Positions 44,254 through 56,745 of a stretch of 64,000 nucleotides of DNA are shown one piece after another (the first letter of the stretch is position 1; each line of letters begins with the position of its first letter). The position numbers and the translations under genes were made by a program. This DNA is from Hemileia vastatrix. Lineage: Eukaryota; Basidiomycota; Pucciniomycetes; Pucciniales; Zaghouaniaceae. Below the pieces are notes generated by a model that was given only the letters and a program-made list of their open reading frames with translations, had not been told where the DNA came from and did no database searches. The stretch spans positions 12,095,501 to 12,159,500 of the forward strand of contig JASXTE010000013.1 in NCBI GenBank assembly GCA_030280995.1. The letters run 5' to 3'.

Positions 44254-45006
44254 CTCCGCTTACTTCATACATTATTAAATTCAAAGAATTTTTATCCTTA
44301 TCAAAGCAGATACAAGGCTGCTGTTAAGTGAAAATGTCAGCTAACATATCAGCTGTAGGACAATATTTGATGCAAATTTCATTTTGCCAAACATTTTGTC
44401 ACAGCCAATGATACAGACATCAATATGCTTAGAACATTCATTAATTTGTGCTTCTTTGGTCAGGAAGATTGCTCATTCATTATCACAAAATAATTTGGGA
44501 GCATTAATGCTTGAAAGAAGAAGTGGAAGAGAAATATTTTCATTTAAGGATAAAAAATGTTTTGATAACCAAATCAGTGTTTTTTAACAATTGCACATAG
44601 CAATATATTTCACTTCAGGGGTAGATAGGGAGACTCCTTTTTGATGGCAACTTCTCCATGAAATTGGACCATCATTCAGTAGAATGACATAGCCAGTGAT
44701 AGAGCAATGTGTAGCTTTTCAGTTAGCATAATCAGAATTACTGAAAGATTTAAGAGTAACATCAGCAATATTTTTTGGAAACTTGATCCCAACATTCTTG
44801 TTGGTTATAACATATTGCAAAAGCTTGAGAGAAAGACACCAATGAGATGGAGAGTGATTAGAATTTTATTTTGACAAGGCATTCAGAGCTTCACTGATAT
44901 CTTGTTGAGTGTAAATGGAAAAAAAATTAAGTGATCCAATTAGTTCTTGATAAGGATGATCCTTTCCTTCCAATGTTTCATCAGGAGTAGGATCACTGAG
45001 AGAACA
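44254..45006 (-). pseudogene. RT end and RNase H of Copia H
   Basis: In element sense: LSDPTPDETLEGKDHPYQEL, then NSDYAN and KATHCSITGYVILLNDGPIS, SLSTPEVKYIAM and the C-terminal helix. Stops lie in the SDADWA-like block, in the loop after IAM and near 44328. A purine tract GAAGTAAGCGGAG precedes the LTR at 44253. Confidence 0.75.
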
Positions 45007-45797
45007 TGTCAAGGGGTCCTTTTGGGTCTAGAAGTTTATTTGAGTTTTATACGAGAAAAATTGGGGATTTAATGAACTCTCAAAGTAAAGTACATATTTT
45101 CTTAATCAAATTGATTTATTTGCTCAATTATAAGAGGTAGGTTTTAAATATTAGTATAATTTATAGATTAGAATTACGTTGTTGTAAGTACTAAGCTTAT
45201 AAAATATAGAAATAAGTATTGTTTTGTAATTGTAGTAATAAGTAATTGATGAATGAATGTTCTGAAAAGCACAAAGTAAGAGGCCTTTTATAGGCAAAAC
45301 ATGAGGGAATAAAATATACGGAATTTATACCATATACTGTAAGAAATGTGAGAAAAAGAATGACTAAAAGGAGTACATATATGACATAAGAAATAAATAA
45401 ACTGGTACGTCAACAAGGGCATCATATTTATTAGCAATAAAGTTTGAGTTCCTTGGACTGTCACAATTAATTACACAATAATTAATTAATTATATTACTT
45501 TCACAGGATTCCAGATCTTTTACTGAGGTAATATAATTGTTTTAAAGTTTTTTTATTATAATTTTATTATTAAATTCTATTCCCATTGACTTATACTATT
45601 GAGCACGGTGTTAGGGAGTAAAATTGTAGGGGACATATTATTTACACTAATTAATTATACTAATTATTGTACTTAACTAGTTAATTGTAAGTAATACTTA
45701 AGTAGATAATTAATTATTAGTAAGAAGAAGGGGTGTGGTTTCAACTCAGTCAAATAATTAATTATTTTACCAGTTAAGTCTAGTAGCCTGGCTGACA
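45007..45797 (-). repeat. 3' LTR of element B
   Basis: 791 bp with ends TG...CA; in element sense it starts TGTCAGCCAGGCTAC and ends CCCCTTGACA. The promoter-like GCCTATAAAAGGCC lies on the minus strand at about 45280. The purine tract GTGAGGGAG precedes it at 45798-45806. Confidence 0.9.
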
Positions 45798-45830
45798 CTC
45801 CCTCACTATAAAAAAACAATAAAAAAAATG

Positions 45831-47130
45831 CTATGATTTTTTCTTTTTACACTTTTTTAGTGAAGTAGGAAGATTAGATATCTCCTTCCCAGGTATCCAA
45901 GAATCATATTCAGATGATTTATTCTTGAATCTCAATAAGTATTCTGTACCTTTTTCATCAGTGACTATTCTGTCATTTAGAATTTTTTCAATTTCTGCTG
46001 TTTCAGTGATTTCATTTGGGGTTTTCTTTGGTCTTCCCCTCCTTTTTGGAAATAAATCACTATTGGATGTGTAAGGTTTCAGAAGAGATATTGGAAAAAC
46101 AGGATGTTTTCTGTCATATGGAGAATACAAAATAACCTCAAATGCATCATCTCCAATCATTCTTCTGACAACAAATGGACCAACAAATGGATCATTCAAT
46201 TTGTTATTACCTTGTAAGTTGAAGTGGACTGTAGAAATCAACACTTCATCACCCTTTTTAAAAGTGTATTCCTTATGGGATTTGTCCCATCTCTTCTTCT
46301 CATATTCAAATAATTTTTCAATACATTGTTGAGCATGCTTTCTGCATAGTTGTTGCATTTGAAGAAAAGACTTTACACCAGGATGTATATCCAATTTAGG
46401 TATTTTGTTATTAAGAATTTGGGCAGGAGTATTTGGAACATATCCAAGCCAGAGCTCAAAAGGCTTTCTTTGAGTAACAGAATGAACAGTGCTATTATAA
46501 GCAAATTCCAACCCAGGAAGTAAGGTAACCCAATCATGAGTGAATCTGTCATTATCTTTATACTCAAGGCCAAAGGCACAATACCTTCTAATCATTTCAT
46601 CTAAAGTCGGAATCATTCTTTCAGCTAAACCATCAGTCTGTGGATTGTGGGCAGTAGAAAGTTTCAGATCACAACCACAAACATCCATCAGAGACATCCA
46701 AAATTCAGAAGTAAATTTAGGGTCTCTGTCAGAGATTATGGCTTTAGGAAAACCAGCAGTATTAAACATATGAGACCACCATAAGAAAGCTAATTCTTTA
46801 GTGGAAACATCCTTGTGGGTAGGGATAAATTTACACATTTTTGTGAATCTGTCCACAATAACCCAACAAGAGTTATAACTGTATTTACCAGCAATAGGTA
46901 ATCCTATTACAAAATCCATGTTTATAATCTGCCATGGTGCATCAGGAGGTTCAATATGTTACATTAATCCTGCTCTTTTACCAGTTAATCATTTTGATTT
47001 TTGGCAAGAATCACAAGACTCAACATATAATTTTGTGTCTTCAGACATATTAACCCATCAAGCAGTGTTCTTAATTCTGATCATTGTTTTTTCAAGATCA
47101 AAATGTCCAGCTATTATGTCATCATGACAA
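45831..47130 (-). pseudogene. integrase with chromodomain of element B
   Basis: The zinc-binding part is readable upstream of 46919 (CHDDIIAGHFD and CDSCQKSK in the right frame) and carries a TAA near 46960. The core is open: MDFVIGLPIAG, SDRDPKFTSEF and GLAERMIPTLDE give the intact D, D, E triad. After GDEVLISTVHFNLQ comes a basic linker (KRRGRPKKTPNE), then the chromodomain EIEKILNDR to SSEYDSWIPGKEIS. It ends KKCKKKKS at 45831. Integrase inserts the DNA copy; the chromodomain probably guides it to silent chromatin. Confidence 0.85.
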
Positions 47131-49069
47131 ATTTCAAGATGATTTCTCTCATAGAAGGAGGAATAACAATAACATTACTCAACTTACTCCTATAATATAG
47201 ATATCCTTTATCAATTGAAAATTTACCTTTTTTCAAAGCCTTCTGGTACTTTGGTGGAAGGGTTTTAATTAATGCTTGTATTGAAGCATTCTTTGAATCA
47301 TTTAATATGGTGCATAACTTTTTCAAGTCAGTGTCCTTATCATATGAATCCAGAATAAGCTGTAATAGCTCTTCCTCCATATCAACCACATATATCCCAT
47401 GTATATGAATAATTTCATCCTCAGGATCATAAGCAGGATTAGAGTCATTATTTGGTAAAGGTAACCTAGATAACATATCCACATTTGAGTGAACAATACC
47501 AGCCCTATGAATAATTGTCATTCTCCCTCTGTATTCTTGAACAGCCAACTGCCATCTGAACATATGTATGTTTGGTGTTTTCAAGTTTAAAAGGGATTTA
47601 ACTGCACTGCAGTCAGTGACAATTTCAAATTTCTGATCATCTAGGTAATAATGAAGCTTTTCTAGAGCCCACACTACAGCTAAACATTCAAATTGAGTAG
47701 CACCATATTTCAATTCACTATTTCTCAAGGTTCTTGAAATATAACAAATTACTACTTCTGAAACTTTATCATTTATCACTTGTTTTTGATGGAGGGCAGC
47801 ACCAAGACCAATGAAACTGGCATTAGTGTACAAAACAAATGGTTGATTAAAGTCAGGTAAAGCAAGAATTGGTGCTGACATCAAACAGTGTTTCATAGTG
47901 TCAAAAGCTCTTTGTCTTTCACTATTCCAGACAAAAGCAACATCCTTTCTAGTTAATTGGGTAAGGGGTAAAGCTATGACTTGATAATTTTTAATATACT
48001 GTCTATAGTATCCACACATTCCCAAAAAAATTTGGAGCTCTCTAACTGTAGTAGGAGCCTTCACCTGTTGTATGGCTGCCACTTTGTTTTGGTCAACACA
48101 TATCTGTAGGCCTGAAACAACATGACCAAGAAATTCTAAAGAATGGAAACCAAATTTACATTTCTTCAAAGCAAGTGTCATATTTATTTCATCCATTTTT
48201 TGGAATACTTTACACAGGTGGTTAAGATGGTCCTCAAATGTTTTTGAGAATATAATGATATCATCAATATAAACCATCAGCCATCCTTCAAGTATCTCTC
48301 TATGGAATGTGTTATCCATGACTTTTTGGAAAACTGAAGGGGCATTTTTAGGGACAAATGGCATCCTAATATACTTATAAATACCCATATGAGTGGCAAT
48401 CATCAGAAAGTTCTGAGAATTCTTCTCAACAGGTACCTGGTGATATCCTTTGTTACAATCCAAACAGGTGATATATTTAGCACCTTGTAAAGTAGCATGT
48501 ATAGAGCTAATTCTAGGTAAAGGGTAAATATCATCAACAGTATAAGTATTTAGTGCTCTATAATCACCACATAACCTGGCTTTATCTTTCTCATAAGAAA
48601 TTAGGACAGGTGAGATAACACAATATTTAGGTGTTTCAACTACCTTTTCAATAATATTCATTTTTAAAAGGGTAGAGATATTGTCCTCAATATCTTTTCT
48701 CTCTGTGGGAGAAGCAGGATAAGGCTTCTTCTTTAAACTAGGTGGTATATCAGTTAATGGGCAAGACAATAAAAGTTTCATTTCCTCTTTAACTAATCCC
48801 AGTTCATGTGACCCATGAGCAAAGGCCATAGGAAAAGACTTTATCAAGTTAATGATGGAATCTTTATGCTCACCAGAAAGTCTTTCTCCAAAAGGGGCAT
48901 TGTCCATTTCAGAAAAAAGGGCATTCATGTCTTTTGTAGATCTTCCTTTACATTGAACCACAGAATTATGTGTGTTCAATTCTGGTTTCAATAATTTTTT
49001 AGGGGAGGAAATCTTAAATTTTCTCTTCCCATTCATCCCCATTGTGAAACATTGGTTTGAGGGATCCAA
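47114..49069 (-). pseudogene. reverse transcriptase and RNase H of element B
   Basis: A single open frame of 651 codons. RT motifs: KKKPYPASPTERKDIEDNI, LCGDYRALNTYTVDDIYPLP, ITCLDCNKGYHQVPVEK, RMPFVPKNAPSVFQKVM and the catalytic VYIDDIIIFSK. RNase H follows with LYTNASFIGLGAALHQKQ (the first Asp of DAS is Asn), the ATQFECLAVVWALEKLHYYL block and a VTDCSAVKSLLN block. The frame ends in a linker to integrase, where a one-base loss shifts it at about 47120. It has no start codon of its own; it would be made as part of a gag-pol product. Confidence 0.85.
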
Positions 49070-49078
49070 TTTTATGCC

Positions 49079-49402
49079 TTACTTGGTTAAAATATCATTC
49101 CCTACAATAAACCAATTCTTTAAGTTATCATTCTTCATGACAACAAAATCACAAGTAGCTCTTACAAAACCATGGTTATATTTAAAAAACACTGTGGCTT
49201 TGTATTTACCAATGGGGGACAAAACAGAGCCATTACCTCTCCAATTTTCAGAAATGATAGGCATCAGTTTTGATTTATAGTCTTGATCCACTGAAGCAAG
49301 TGCTTTTTCAGATACTACACTTCCTCCAGCTCCAGAATCCAGAACAACTTCCATGTTGGTTCCATTTATCAAGACTGGTGCTTTGAGAGGGGCAATTACA
49401 AT
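49079..49402 (-). pseudogene. aspartic protease of element B
   Basis: VVLDSGAGGSVVSEKAL holds the intact active site. The frame ends at TAA 49079-49081, where the sequence should continue into GIKLDPSNQC and RT. It follows the TAA at 49403-49405 in the same frame as gag (IVIAPLKAPVLINGTNMEV lies between). Confidence 0.8.
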
Positions 49403-51850
49403 TTAGCTATCCTCAATGTTCCTTATGATCTCAGCATCCTCAACTGTAGATAAATCATTATTATCAATATCAATAGTATTTAAATAATGAATATCTTCTT
49501 GCAGCATCAAGATTTCTTGTTGAGATTCATATGAAATATTTCTGGCACAATCACTTGACGTATCATCCAGTGCTACTGTGTCATCAGCATGCTCCTCTGT
49601 TTGTTCTACAAGATTTATCTTGTCACAAACATGGCCTTTCTGCCAAGGCTTGTTGCACTTGAAGCAAGTGTTTGTTGCATACTTTTTTGGTGCAACAGGG
49701 GCAGAAGGTTTACCAACCTTTTCCAGAGGTTTCTGTTGGTAAGTGGAGGGTTTCTCCAAAGGGGTCCTAGGAAGGAATCTTCTGGAATCATACTTGTTGT
49801 TTAGAAGGATCTCATTGCAAGTATTAATGAAAGAAGAGGGTTCTCTGGAGAACTCATACCTAGCCACTATCAAGTCTCTCAGAGATATTGGTAATTTATA
49901 AAGGATCCTCTCCTTCCATAACTCAAACTCCATATTTAGGTCCATTGCCTTTAAGATTTTTACAAGTTTCATTAAAAAAATCAATAGGTTTATCAGTAGA
50001 AGGGCTATATCTAGCTTCCTCATACTGCCTTTTTGAGCCATTCTGAACTTGGAGCCACCAAATTGTGCTTTAATCAATTTCTTCCAATCCTCCCATGAGT
50101 AGTCATTCCCATCCAGGAGAACAGATTCATACCACATCAGGGCAACATTAGTGAACAAAGAAATTAACTTGGACACAATTTCCTCATCTGGGAGTTTGTA
50201 AGAATTTTTTAAGTTATCAATTCTGCAAATAAATTTTTGCCAATCAGAGGAAGAATCACCATCAAATGTTGGGTACTGGTCATGTTTTGGCCAATTATTT
50301 TTGATTTGAAGGAGTCTCCTTAGTACAAGCTTGTTTCTGAGTAAGGAGCAGCTCTAACTTCTCTAGTTGGGCAGTAATCTCATTGTTCAATCCCTCTGTT
50401 AAAGGTCCTGGTGCATCATTAATTTTTAATTGAAACTCAGGGGTATCAACATGTATTTCTGGAACTGATTTACTTTTAGATGAACTAGCCACAGGTAACT
50501 CTGTAGCATCCTGTACTGTTTGTTCCTTCAAAGAAATCTCAGAATACTTCTGATCAATAAACAATGAGTTCAATTTCTCCTCAATGGTTATTAGTCTAGT
50601 TTTAAATCTTGGAAGACTAGATAAATTCTCATTGATTGTTGAAAAGATAACTGATTCTTATTTTGAAAATATGAAAAATGGTCATTAAATCTTTTCAGAT
50701 TCATCTTATCTATCTCCACCTCCTGGCCACAGACAGATATAGTATCTTTTAGTTTAGACAAATCATTTTTTATATTTTGCCATAAAGCAACTTTATTTTC
50801 ATGGGTTGCTTTGTAATGAGACAATTCATCAGAGACTCTCTGTGATTCACTTCTTAATGCTTGATAACCCTGATCAGTTAAAAAACTATTATATCTCTGA
50901 GTCAACTGCATATTGTTCATTATATGGTTTTGTTTGGCAATAATATCTCTCAAGTACTCATCATTAATCTTTGCTACATCTGGAGTGTTTCTCAATAAGG
51001 AAACTGAGTAACTTTCCAGACTATCATAGAGCTCAGGGTCAAGAGTTTCATCAATTACAGCCATATCAGGGTTAATCATTTATGTAGAAATTAAAAGTAA
51101 TTGATTAGATACATGAGTTATTTTTCTACTGCTCCCAGCCTCTACTGGTATTAAGGTTTCTTCTTCCCTCTCAGATTTACCTGAAAGAACAGAATCAGCT
51201 ACAAGAAATGGCACTTGAGAATCAATAGAGGGGCGTACCAGGGTTTGCTGGGTATGACCATTTTGGGCTTTCTTCTTCTTTTTCCTCCTTGATAGGGGTG
51301 AGGAGGTGTGGGGTTGACCTGGTTGGGTCTTGAGGGACCTGCCTGAGGTAACTGATGCTGATTTTGAGACAGGTAGTCCCACTGAGTGTTTAACCAGTCC
51401 CACTTCCACATGGACACTTCCACCTTTTCTTGGGACGTGGGAGCCAATTGTTGTTGATCCCTGGGAGGAAGAGGTTTCTTCTTCTCTTGAAGAAAGTTAT
51501 CTATCCTTCTCACCTTTTCTTCCAGAGAATCTACCCTTGCCTTTAGTCTCAAGTTTTCTGTCCTTAGCTCCTTTATGTGAGTTGACAGATTCTTTACCTG
51601 TTGAGGGAATGGCATCTTTTTTATCCTGAAGCCTTTTGGAAGTTCTTCTGGTGGGTTTATCATAGGCTTCTGATCCAGAGTTGTGTCTACTAGGATTTCT
51701 AATTCTTCCATCTCTACATCCTGTTTGGGGCAAGGATTTATCAATCTGAGAAATTCTTCTTGTTAAAGGAGAACTTACAGAAGTAGGCTCATCATAATCA
51801 GTCAAGTCTAGTTCCTCTTCACGTGCAGCATAACCACTTTGGTCAGTCAT
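49403..51850 (-). pseudogene. gag of element B
   Basis: The start MTDQSGYAAREEELDL at 51850 is followed, in two overlapping frames, by RRTSKRLQDKKD and by a coiled coil (IKELRTENLRLKARVDSLEE) ending with WKWDWLNTQ. Then come a basic Pro-rich part, a second helical part (50591-51079), a Ser/Pro linker and the capsid (WPKHDQYPTFDGDSSSDW, DYSWEDWKKLIKAQFGGSKF). The intact knuckle CFKCNKPWQKGHVC (C-x2-C-x7-H-x-C) and an acidic tail ending EDS before TAA complete it. Frame changes near 51745, 51250, 50640 and 50045. Confidence 0.8.
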
Positions 51851-51859
51851 TTTAAGATT

Positions 51860-52857
51860 TAACTGAAATGAAGAAAAGAGACAATAAGATGAATTAGTCT
51901 TTATTTTTAATTTTTATTTAACAGAAATAAAATAAAAATAATAATAAAAAAATTTTTTTAGGATAAAAATCAACTAAATAAAACTAATTTATTAATTCAA
52001 AAAATAATTTAAAACCAGGATTATAATATAATCAACTGAAGAAATAAATTAAAATTTTTATTAATAATTTTAATTAATTATTTTCAGGATTTAAATTAAC
52101 TAATTTATTACCAGGACTTAATGTCAACTGAAGTAATTAAATATGAATTTTATTAATTAAAAATATTTTTTTATTAAACTGATCACTTAACTACCAGGAC
52201 TTAATGTCAACTGAAGTAATTAAATATGAATTTTTATTAATTAAAAAATTTTTTTATTGAACTGATTACTTAACTACCAGGACTTAATGTCAACTGAAGT
52301 AATTAAATATGAATTTTTTTTAAAAAAAATTTTATTGTCAGGACAATTTGTCAACTGGAACAAATAAAATTTAAATTAATCAGGACAAAAATGTCAACTG
52401 AAAATTGTAATAATTAATATTAAAATATAATTCTTTATTACTTCTGGGACTAAGAACACTATTGCTCTATTATTGTCAACCAGGAAAAATAAAAAAAATA
52501 TAATAATAAAATTAAATTCAAATTACCAGACACCTCCCCCTAAAAAATGAGCAAATTAATGCCACTTACAGAGTGCTGAGTAAAAGGAAAATACGTAGCT
52601 AATGAAAAGTGAAAAGTAACCCACAAATATTAATATAAATAATTACCACAATATATACAACCTTTAGTCAATATATGAACCTAATTTTTGGAGCACGGTT
52701 CGATTCCTGTTCACAGCAAAATTTTTTGTCACGTGACGTATGATGTTTGTCATTTTTGTCGCTCTCTCGTCCTTACAGGTACTCAAATGCCGATGGTCCC
52801 TTCGATTTACGCCCTCAAATCACAATGCGCCGTCAATAATTCACAAAGGCCCCCAAT
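51860..52857 (-). promoter_or_regulatory. leader of element B with about nine hairpin repeats
   Basis: After the LTR, in element sense, comes ATTGGGGGCCTTTGTG, a candidate primer site. About nine units lie at 51958-52490. Three are identical in CCAGGACTTAATGTCAACTG (plus strand, 52112, 52192, 52275) within a tandem of about 80 bp. Others have stems GATTAT/ATAATC, GACAA/TTGTC and GACA/TGTC. In element sense GACTAAT, a pyrimidine tract and TTTCAG precede the gag start at 51850. Confidence 0.65.
52697..52707 (+). promoter_or_regulatory. T-arm/B-box-like motif in leader of B
   Basis: GGTTCGATTCC, the same 11 bases at the matching place as in element A (25932-25942), although the surrounding 150 bases have diverged. 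Opposite to the element's coding strand. Confidence 0.4.
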
Positions 52858-53649
52858 TTTCAAGGGTTCCTTTTGGGTCTAGAAGTTTATTCAAGTTTTA
52901 TACGAGGAAAATTGGGGATTTAATGAACTCTCAAAGTAAAGTACGTATTTTCTTAATCAAATTGATTTATTTGCTCAAGTATAAGAGGTAGGTTTTAAAT
53001 ATTAGTATAATTTATAGATTAGAATTACATTGTTGTAAGTACTAAGCTTATAAAATATAGAAATAAGTATTGTTTTGTAATTTTAGTAATAAGTAATTGA
53101 TGAATGAATGTTCTGAAAGGCACAAAGTAAGAGGCCTTTTATAGGCAAAAAATGAGGGAATAAAATATACAGAATTTACACCATATACTGTAAGAAATGT
53201 GAGAATAAGAATTACTAAAAGGAGTAAATATATGACATAAGAAATAAATAAACTGGTAAGTCAACAAGGGCATCAAACTTATTAGCAATATAGTTTGAGT
53301 TCCTTGGACTGTCACAATTAATTACACAATAATTAATTAATTATATTACTTTCACAGGATTCCAGATCTCTCACCGAGGTAATATAGTTGTTTTAAAGTT
53401 TTTTTTATTATAATTTTATTATTAAATTCTATTTCCATTGACTTATACTATTGAGCACGGTGTTAGGGAGTAAAATTGTAGGGGACATTTTATTTACACT
53501 AATTAATTATACTACTTATTGTACTTAACTAGTTAATTGTAAGTAATACTTAAGTAGATAATTAATTATTAGTAAGAAGAAGGGGCGTGGCTTCAACTCA
53601 GTCAAATAATTAATTATTTTACCAGTTATGTCTAGTAGCCTGGCTGACA
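52858..53649 (-). repeat. 5' LTR of element B
   Basis: 792 bp, closely matching 45007-45797. The outer end TGTCAGCCAGGC is intact. The inner CA has become AA (TTGAAAA). Confidence 0.9.
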
Positions 53650-54600
53650 GAACAGGTAACAAGTAACGGGGTTGAAACTTGAAGACAGCCAGCCACATCA
53701 AAACCCTTAGCTAGATTGTCAATATAAGATTCCTGCGTGGGAGAAATATAACCATTTTGATAAGAAATTTTAATGCCAAGATGATATGTACGATTAAACA
53801 TCCATTTAAATTTAAAATATTCACAAAGATTGATATGAAAAATTTGAATTCAAGAGGTTGAGTTGGAAAAAAACAGACCATCATAAACATGCAGATGAAC
53901 AAAAATGAAATCAATTTTATCACAAAAAATAAACAAAGATTCATCCCCTTCTTCCTCCACAAAATTTAGTTTTGTCATATTCTCAAAAAAGCATTATTTC
54001 CATTGTCTGTGTGCCTGCTGTGTACCATAAAGATATTTACATAGTTTCCAGACTTTTTCTTTCCCAAAAATGTCATGGCCCTTGAGCTGAGTAACATAAA
54101 CATCATACTTCATGACACCATGAAGAAAAGCCGTTAAAACATCAAATTGTGATATGAGCCAGTTTTTGGCTGCTTCAAGAGATACAAGTAGTCAACACAT
54201 TTCATTTCTTCTCACAGATGCATATGTTCACCCATAATCTATACCAGATTTTTGAAGATTACCAAGTGCGACCCACCTAGCTTTATACCTAGTCACACAA
54301 CATAATTCATCTCTTTTCTTAGTAAGATCCCAGGTACCTCCAATGACTCCCATATTTTTTTTTATTAACAAGATCACCAACCTGATGTTTTTTGCCTATA
54401 AGTTGGGTTATCAGGTGTGAAAGAGGCAGAAAAACTATAGTATGAAGGCATTTTTTTGTTGAAAACAGGTCTGCCATTGTGTGTTGGCACATCAGGTATG
54501 TCATTATCACTTTCATCACTAGGCTTATTATCATCAGGTGGCTCAGGAGTTTGATGTTGCAATGTAAGTCTAAGACATTACTGTGGATAAGCATGTGACT
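53650..54600 (-). pseudogene. reverse transcriptase of Copia H, N-terminal part, broken
   Basis: In element sense a linker (PDDNKPSDESDNDIPDV) leads to RT in several frames. The motif with the catalytic box is FIFVHLHVYDGLFF, with Tyr in place of the first Asp. Then come HLGIKISYQNGYISPTQESY and NLAKGFDVAGCLQVSTPL up to the insertion point of B. Many stops (54562-53960) make this the most decayed part of H. Confidence 0.75.
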
Positions 54601-55760
54601 CATCTAAACTTTCTTTTCTGGAATCCAGTTCACAGCCCTGGAAAGTGGGTGCTTCAGGATTGGCTTGCACAGCATTATTTGGTGATGTTATAGACGTAAG
54701 AAACAATGGAAGAACAGTTGAGGTAGGATTAAATGAAAGATTTTGGTTAGGAAAAAGGGGTAGAGAGATGTATTTGGAGACATAAATTTCAGTGAAATCC
54801 TTGCTGAAATACATTCTTAATTCAAATAATTTAACGTTTTCAGAGATAACTATCTTTTTTGTAACTTTATCATAAAGTCTATAGCTCTTTGAGTTTGGTT
54901 CATAACCAAAAATAGCATAATCCTTACCTCTTGACTGAAATTCACTTGAGCAAGTCTCCTTATCAATTATTCTGAAAACCAAAGAGCCAAATCATTTAAA
55001 AAAGTTATAATCAATTTAATGAGATCCTTCAACAGGCATAAAGGAATTAAGTTTTTCTTGTGGTGAGAAAGAAGTAAATTTTGAATGAGGTAAAGGATTT
55101 ATGAGAGTATTTCAGTGCATAGAACACTCACCCCATAGCTCAGCCAAGTATTCAGAGTCAATTAAAATGGTACAGATTTTTCCTATGAAGGTCTTATTAT
55201 ATTGTTCAGCTACAGAGTTATGTTGAGGTGTTCTAGCTGGAGCCTGTTCACATGTTATACCACACTCATCCAAATTTTTGAAAAAATGACCTAAACCATA
55301 CTCCCCTCCCCTATCACATTTTTAATATTTAATCTTTTTTTCCATCTTATTCTCAATATCATGTTGATATTTAATAAAATTAACATAAACTTCAGATTTA
55401 AATTTCATAAGAAAAATTGTAGAGTATCTTGTGCAATCTTCAATGAAGGTTAAGATGTATCTACAACCACCAAGCTTCAGAGAATAAATGGTTCCAATAA
55501 CATCAGAGTGAATCCAAAATAATGGTATTGTAGCAGTATGTAAAACAGAGTTAAAGGGACTTTAACAATTTTTCTTTTAGCACAAGTGACACAGTCAAAT
55601 CAATCATCATTATAATCAAAATTTTTTGATCTGAGAAAAGTTCTAAGGGTCTTTTTATTAAGATGTCATAGACAAAAATTCCATTTATATAAAGTATTTT
55701 TAGGGGAAGAGGATATATAGGCAGTTTGGTTTGCGTACCATGAATTCTGCTTCTGACCAT
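54578..55760 (-). pseudogene. integrase of Copia H, broken
   Basis: Same order as in G: FDCVTCAKRKIVK, HSDVIGTI with the first Asp, KCDRGGEYG with the second and NSVAEQYNKTF with the Glu. The open tail follows (54578-54982, GYEPNSKSYRLYDKVTKKI). Stops at about 55562 and 55322, and near 55020. Confidence 0.8.
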
Positions 55761-56745
55761 TATGTGAGAATTTAGAAACCAAAGAATTTTTTAAATCAAA
55801 ATTTTTTTTTTCTTCAGGTAAAAAATTGACTGTGAGAACCAACCTATTTAATTTATTGACAGAGATTAAATTGGTCAATAAATTTTTAATGAAAAGAACA
55901 TAATGATGAATAAGTGAGTGAGAGATAGGAAGATTTCCACTAAAAGAAGCTGTTGAAACTTTATTTCCAGAAGTGTTAATTTTTGCAGTTTTAGTAAGAT
56001 TTGTGTCTTTGGTATGTAGTTCTTTGTATTGACCATGTGGCATGTTGCCCCAGAGTCTAAAACAAAGCCAGTACAATTATTTTCAGAATTTTTCATATAA
56101 GAAGACTCCTCAAGACCATCAATATCAACAGGAAATTCTGATTCATTTACTTTCTCAGCAATTTTTGCACTATCACTAGATGAGGCCTTTAACTTTTTTA
56201 GCTGTTTTCTTAATTGCATGATGCAATTTTTTTCCATATGTCTATTATGAACAAGTTGACACTTTAATTGTTTTTTGTCTTTTTTAGTTGGAGAGACCGG
56301 TCTTGGTTTTGATTTCTTTATTTGCTTTTAAGCTTTCATTGCAGTAGTTCTATCTATAACGTCCATTTTCCTCTGTCTGCAGTTTGCCTCAGATTTCAAA
56401 TGTTCATAAATGTTTTCAAGATTCAGGGTCTTGAAATTTTGAAAAAGATTTTGCGTAATGCCAATCATTGATTTGTGATGAACACTTTTAACAAGAATCA
56501 TAGCTCTTATTTTTGAGGAGATAACTAAATTTTGATCACTCAAAGCACTGTCAGTCAGTGAATTTTCAATCTATTCAAAATTAGATAGATGTTCCTGCAA
56601 GAAAGAAGACCCATCCCATTTAAAATACACAAGTTGATCAAGCAAGTCAAATACAGTTGACACATTTCCTTTTCCATAATTGGATAAAATCTTGTGAAAA
56701 GCAGCATATGTAGATTCAGCCTTAGAAACCAGTAATCAATCTCAG
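55666..56745 (-). pseudogene. gag and protease of Copia H, 5' truncated
   Basis: Gag starts abruptly at about 56745 with EIDYW, continues with FDLLDQLVYFKWDGSSFLQE and KTLNLENIYEHLKSEANCRQ, then the same degenerate knuckle as G (KCQLVHNRHMEKNC). The protease active site FVLDSGATCHMVN is intact near 56050, followed by a frameshift. A TAG falls at about 56327. Beyond 56745 similarity to G stops, so the copy lost its 5' end. Confidence 0.75.

Larger units (their letters stand above)
45007..53649 (-). mobile_element. Ty3/Gypsy chromovirus B, youngest element
   Basis: LTRs at 45007-45797 and 52858-53649 flank gag, protease, RT, RNase H, integrase and chromodomain, all minus strand. A perfect target duplication GAACA (45002-45006 and 53650-53654) marks insertion into the RT of Copia H. 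By eye the LTRs differ at only about one site in 25. Pol is open for 651 codons and integrase for 362, separated by one frameshift near 47120. Other breaks are the TAA between gag and protease, a TAA after the protease, and shifts in gag. Confidence 0.95.
43469..56745 (-). mobile_element. Ty1/Copia element H, split by chromovirus B
   Basis: In element sense: gag and protease (56745 downward), integrase, RT, then B (53649-45007), then the rest of RT and RNase H, polypurine tract and 3' LTR (44253-43469). Removing B and one copy of GAACA restores an uninterrupted RT frame (VTCS then LSDPTPDE). The 5' LTR and gag start are missing beyond 56745. The RT catalytic box reads HVYDG, one Asp lost. Confidence 0.9.
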
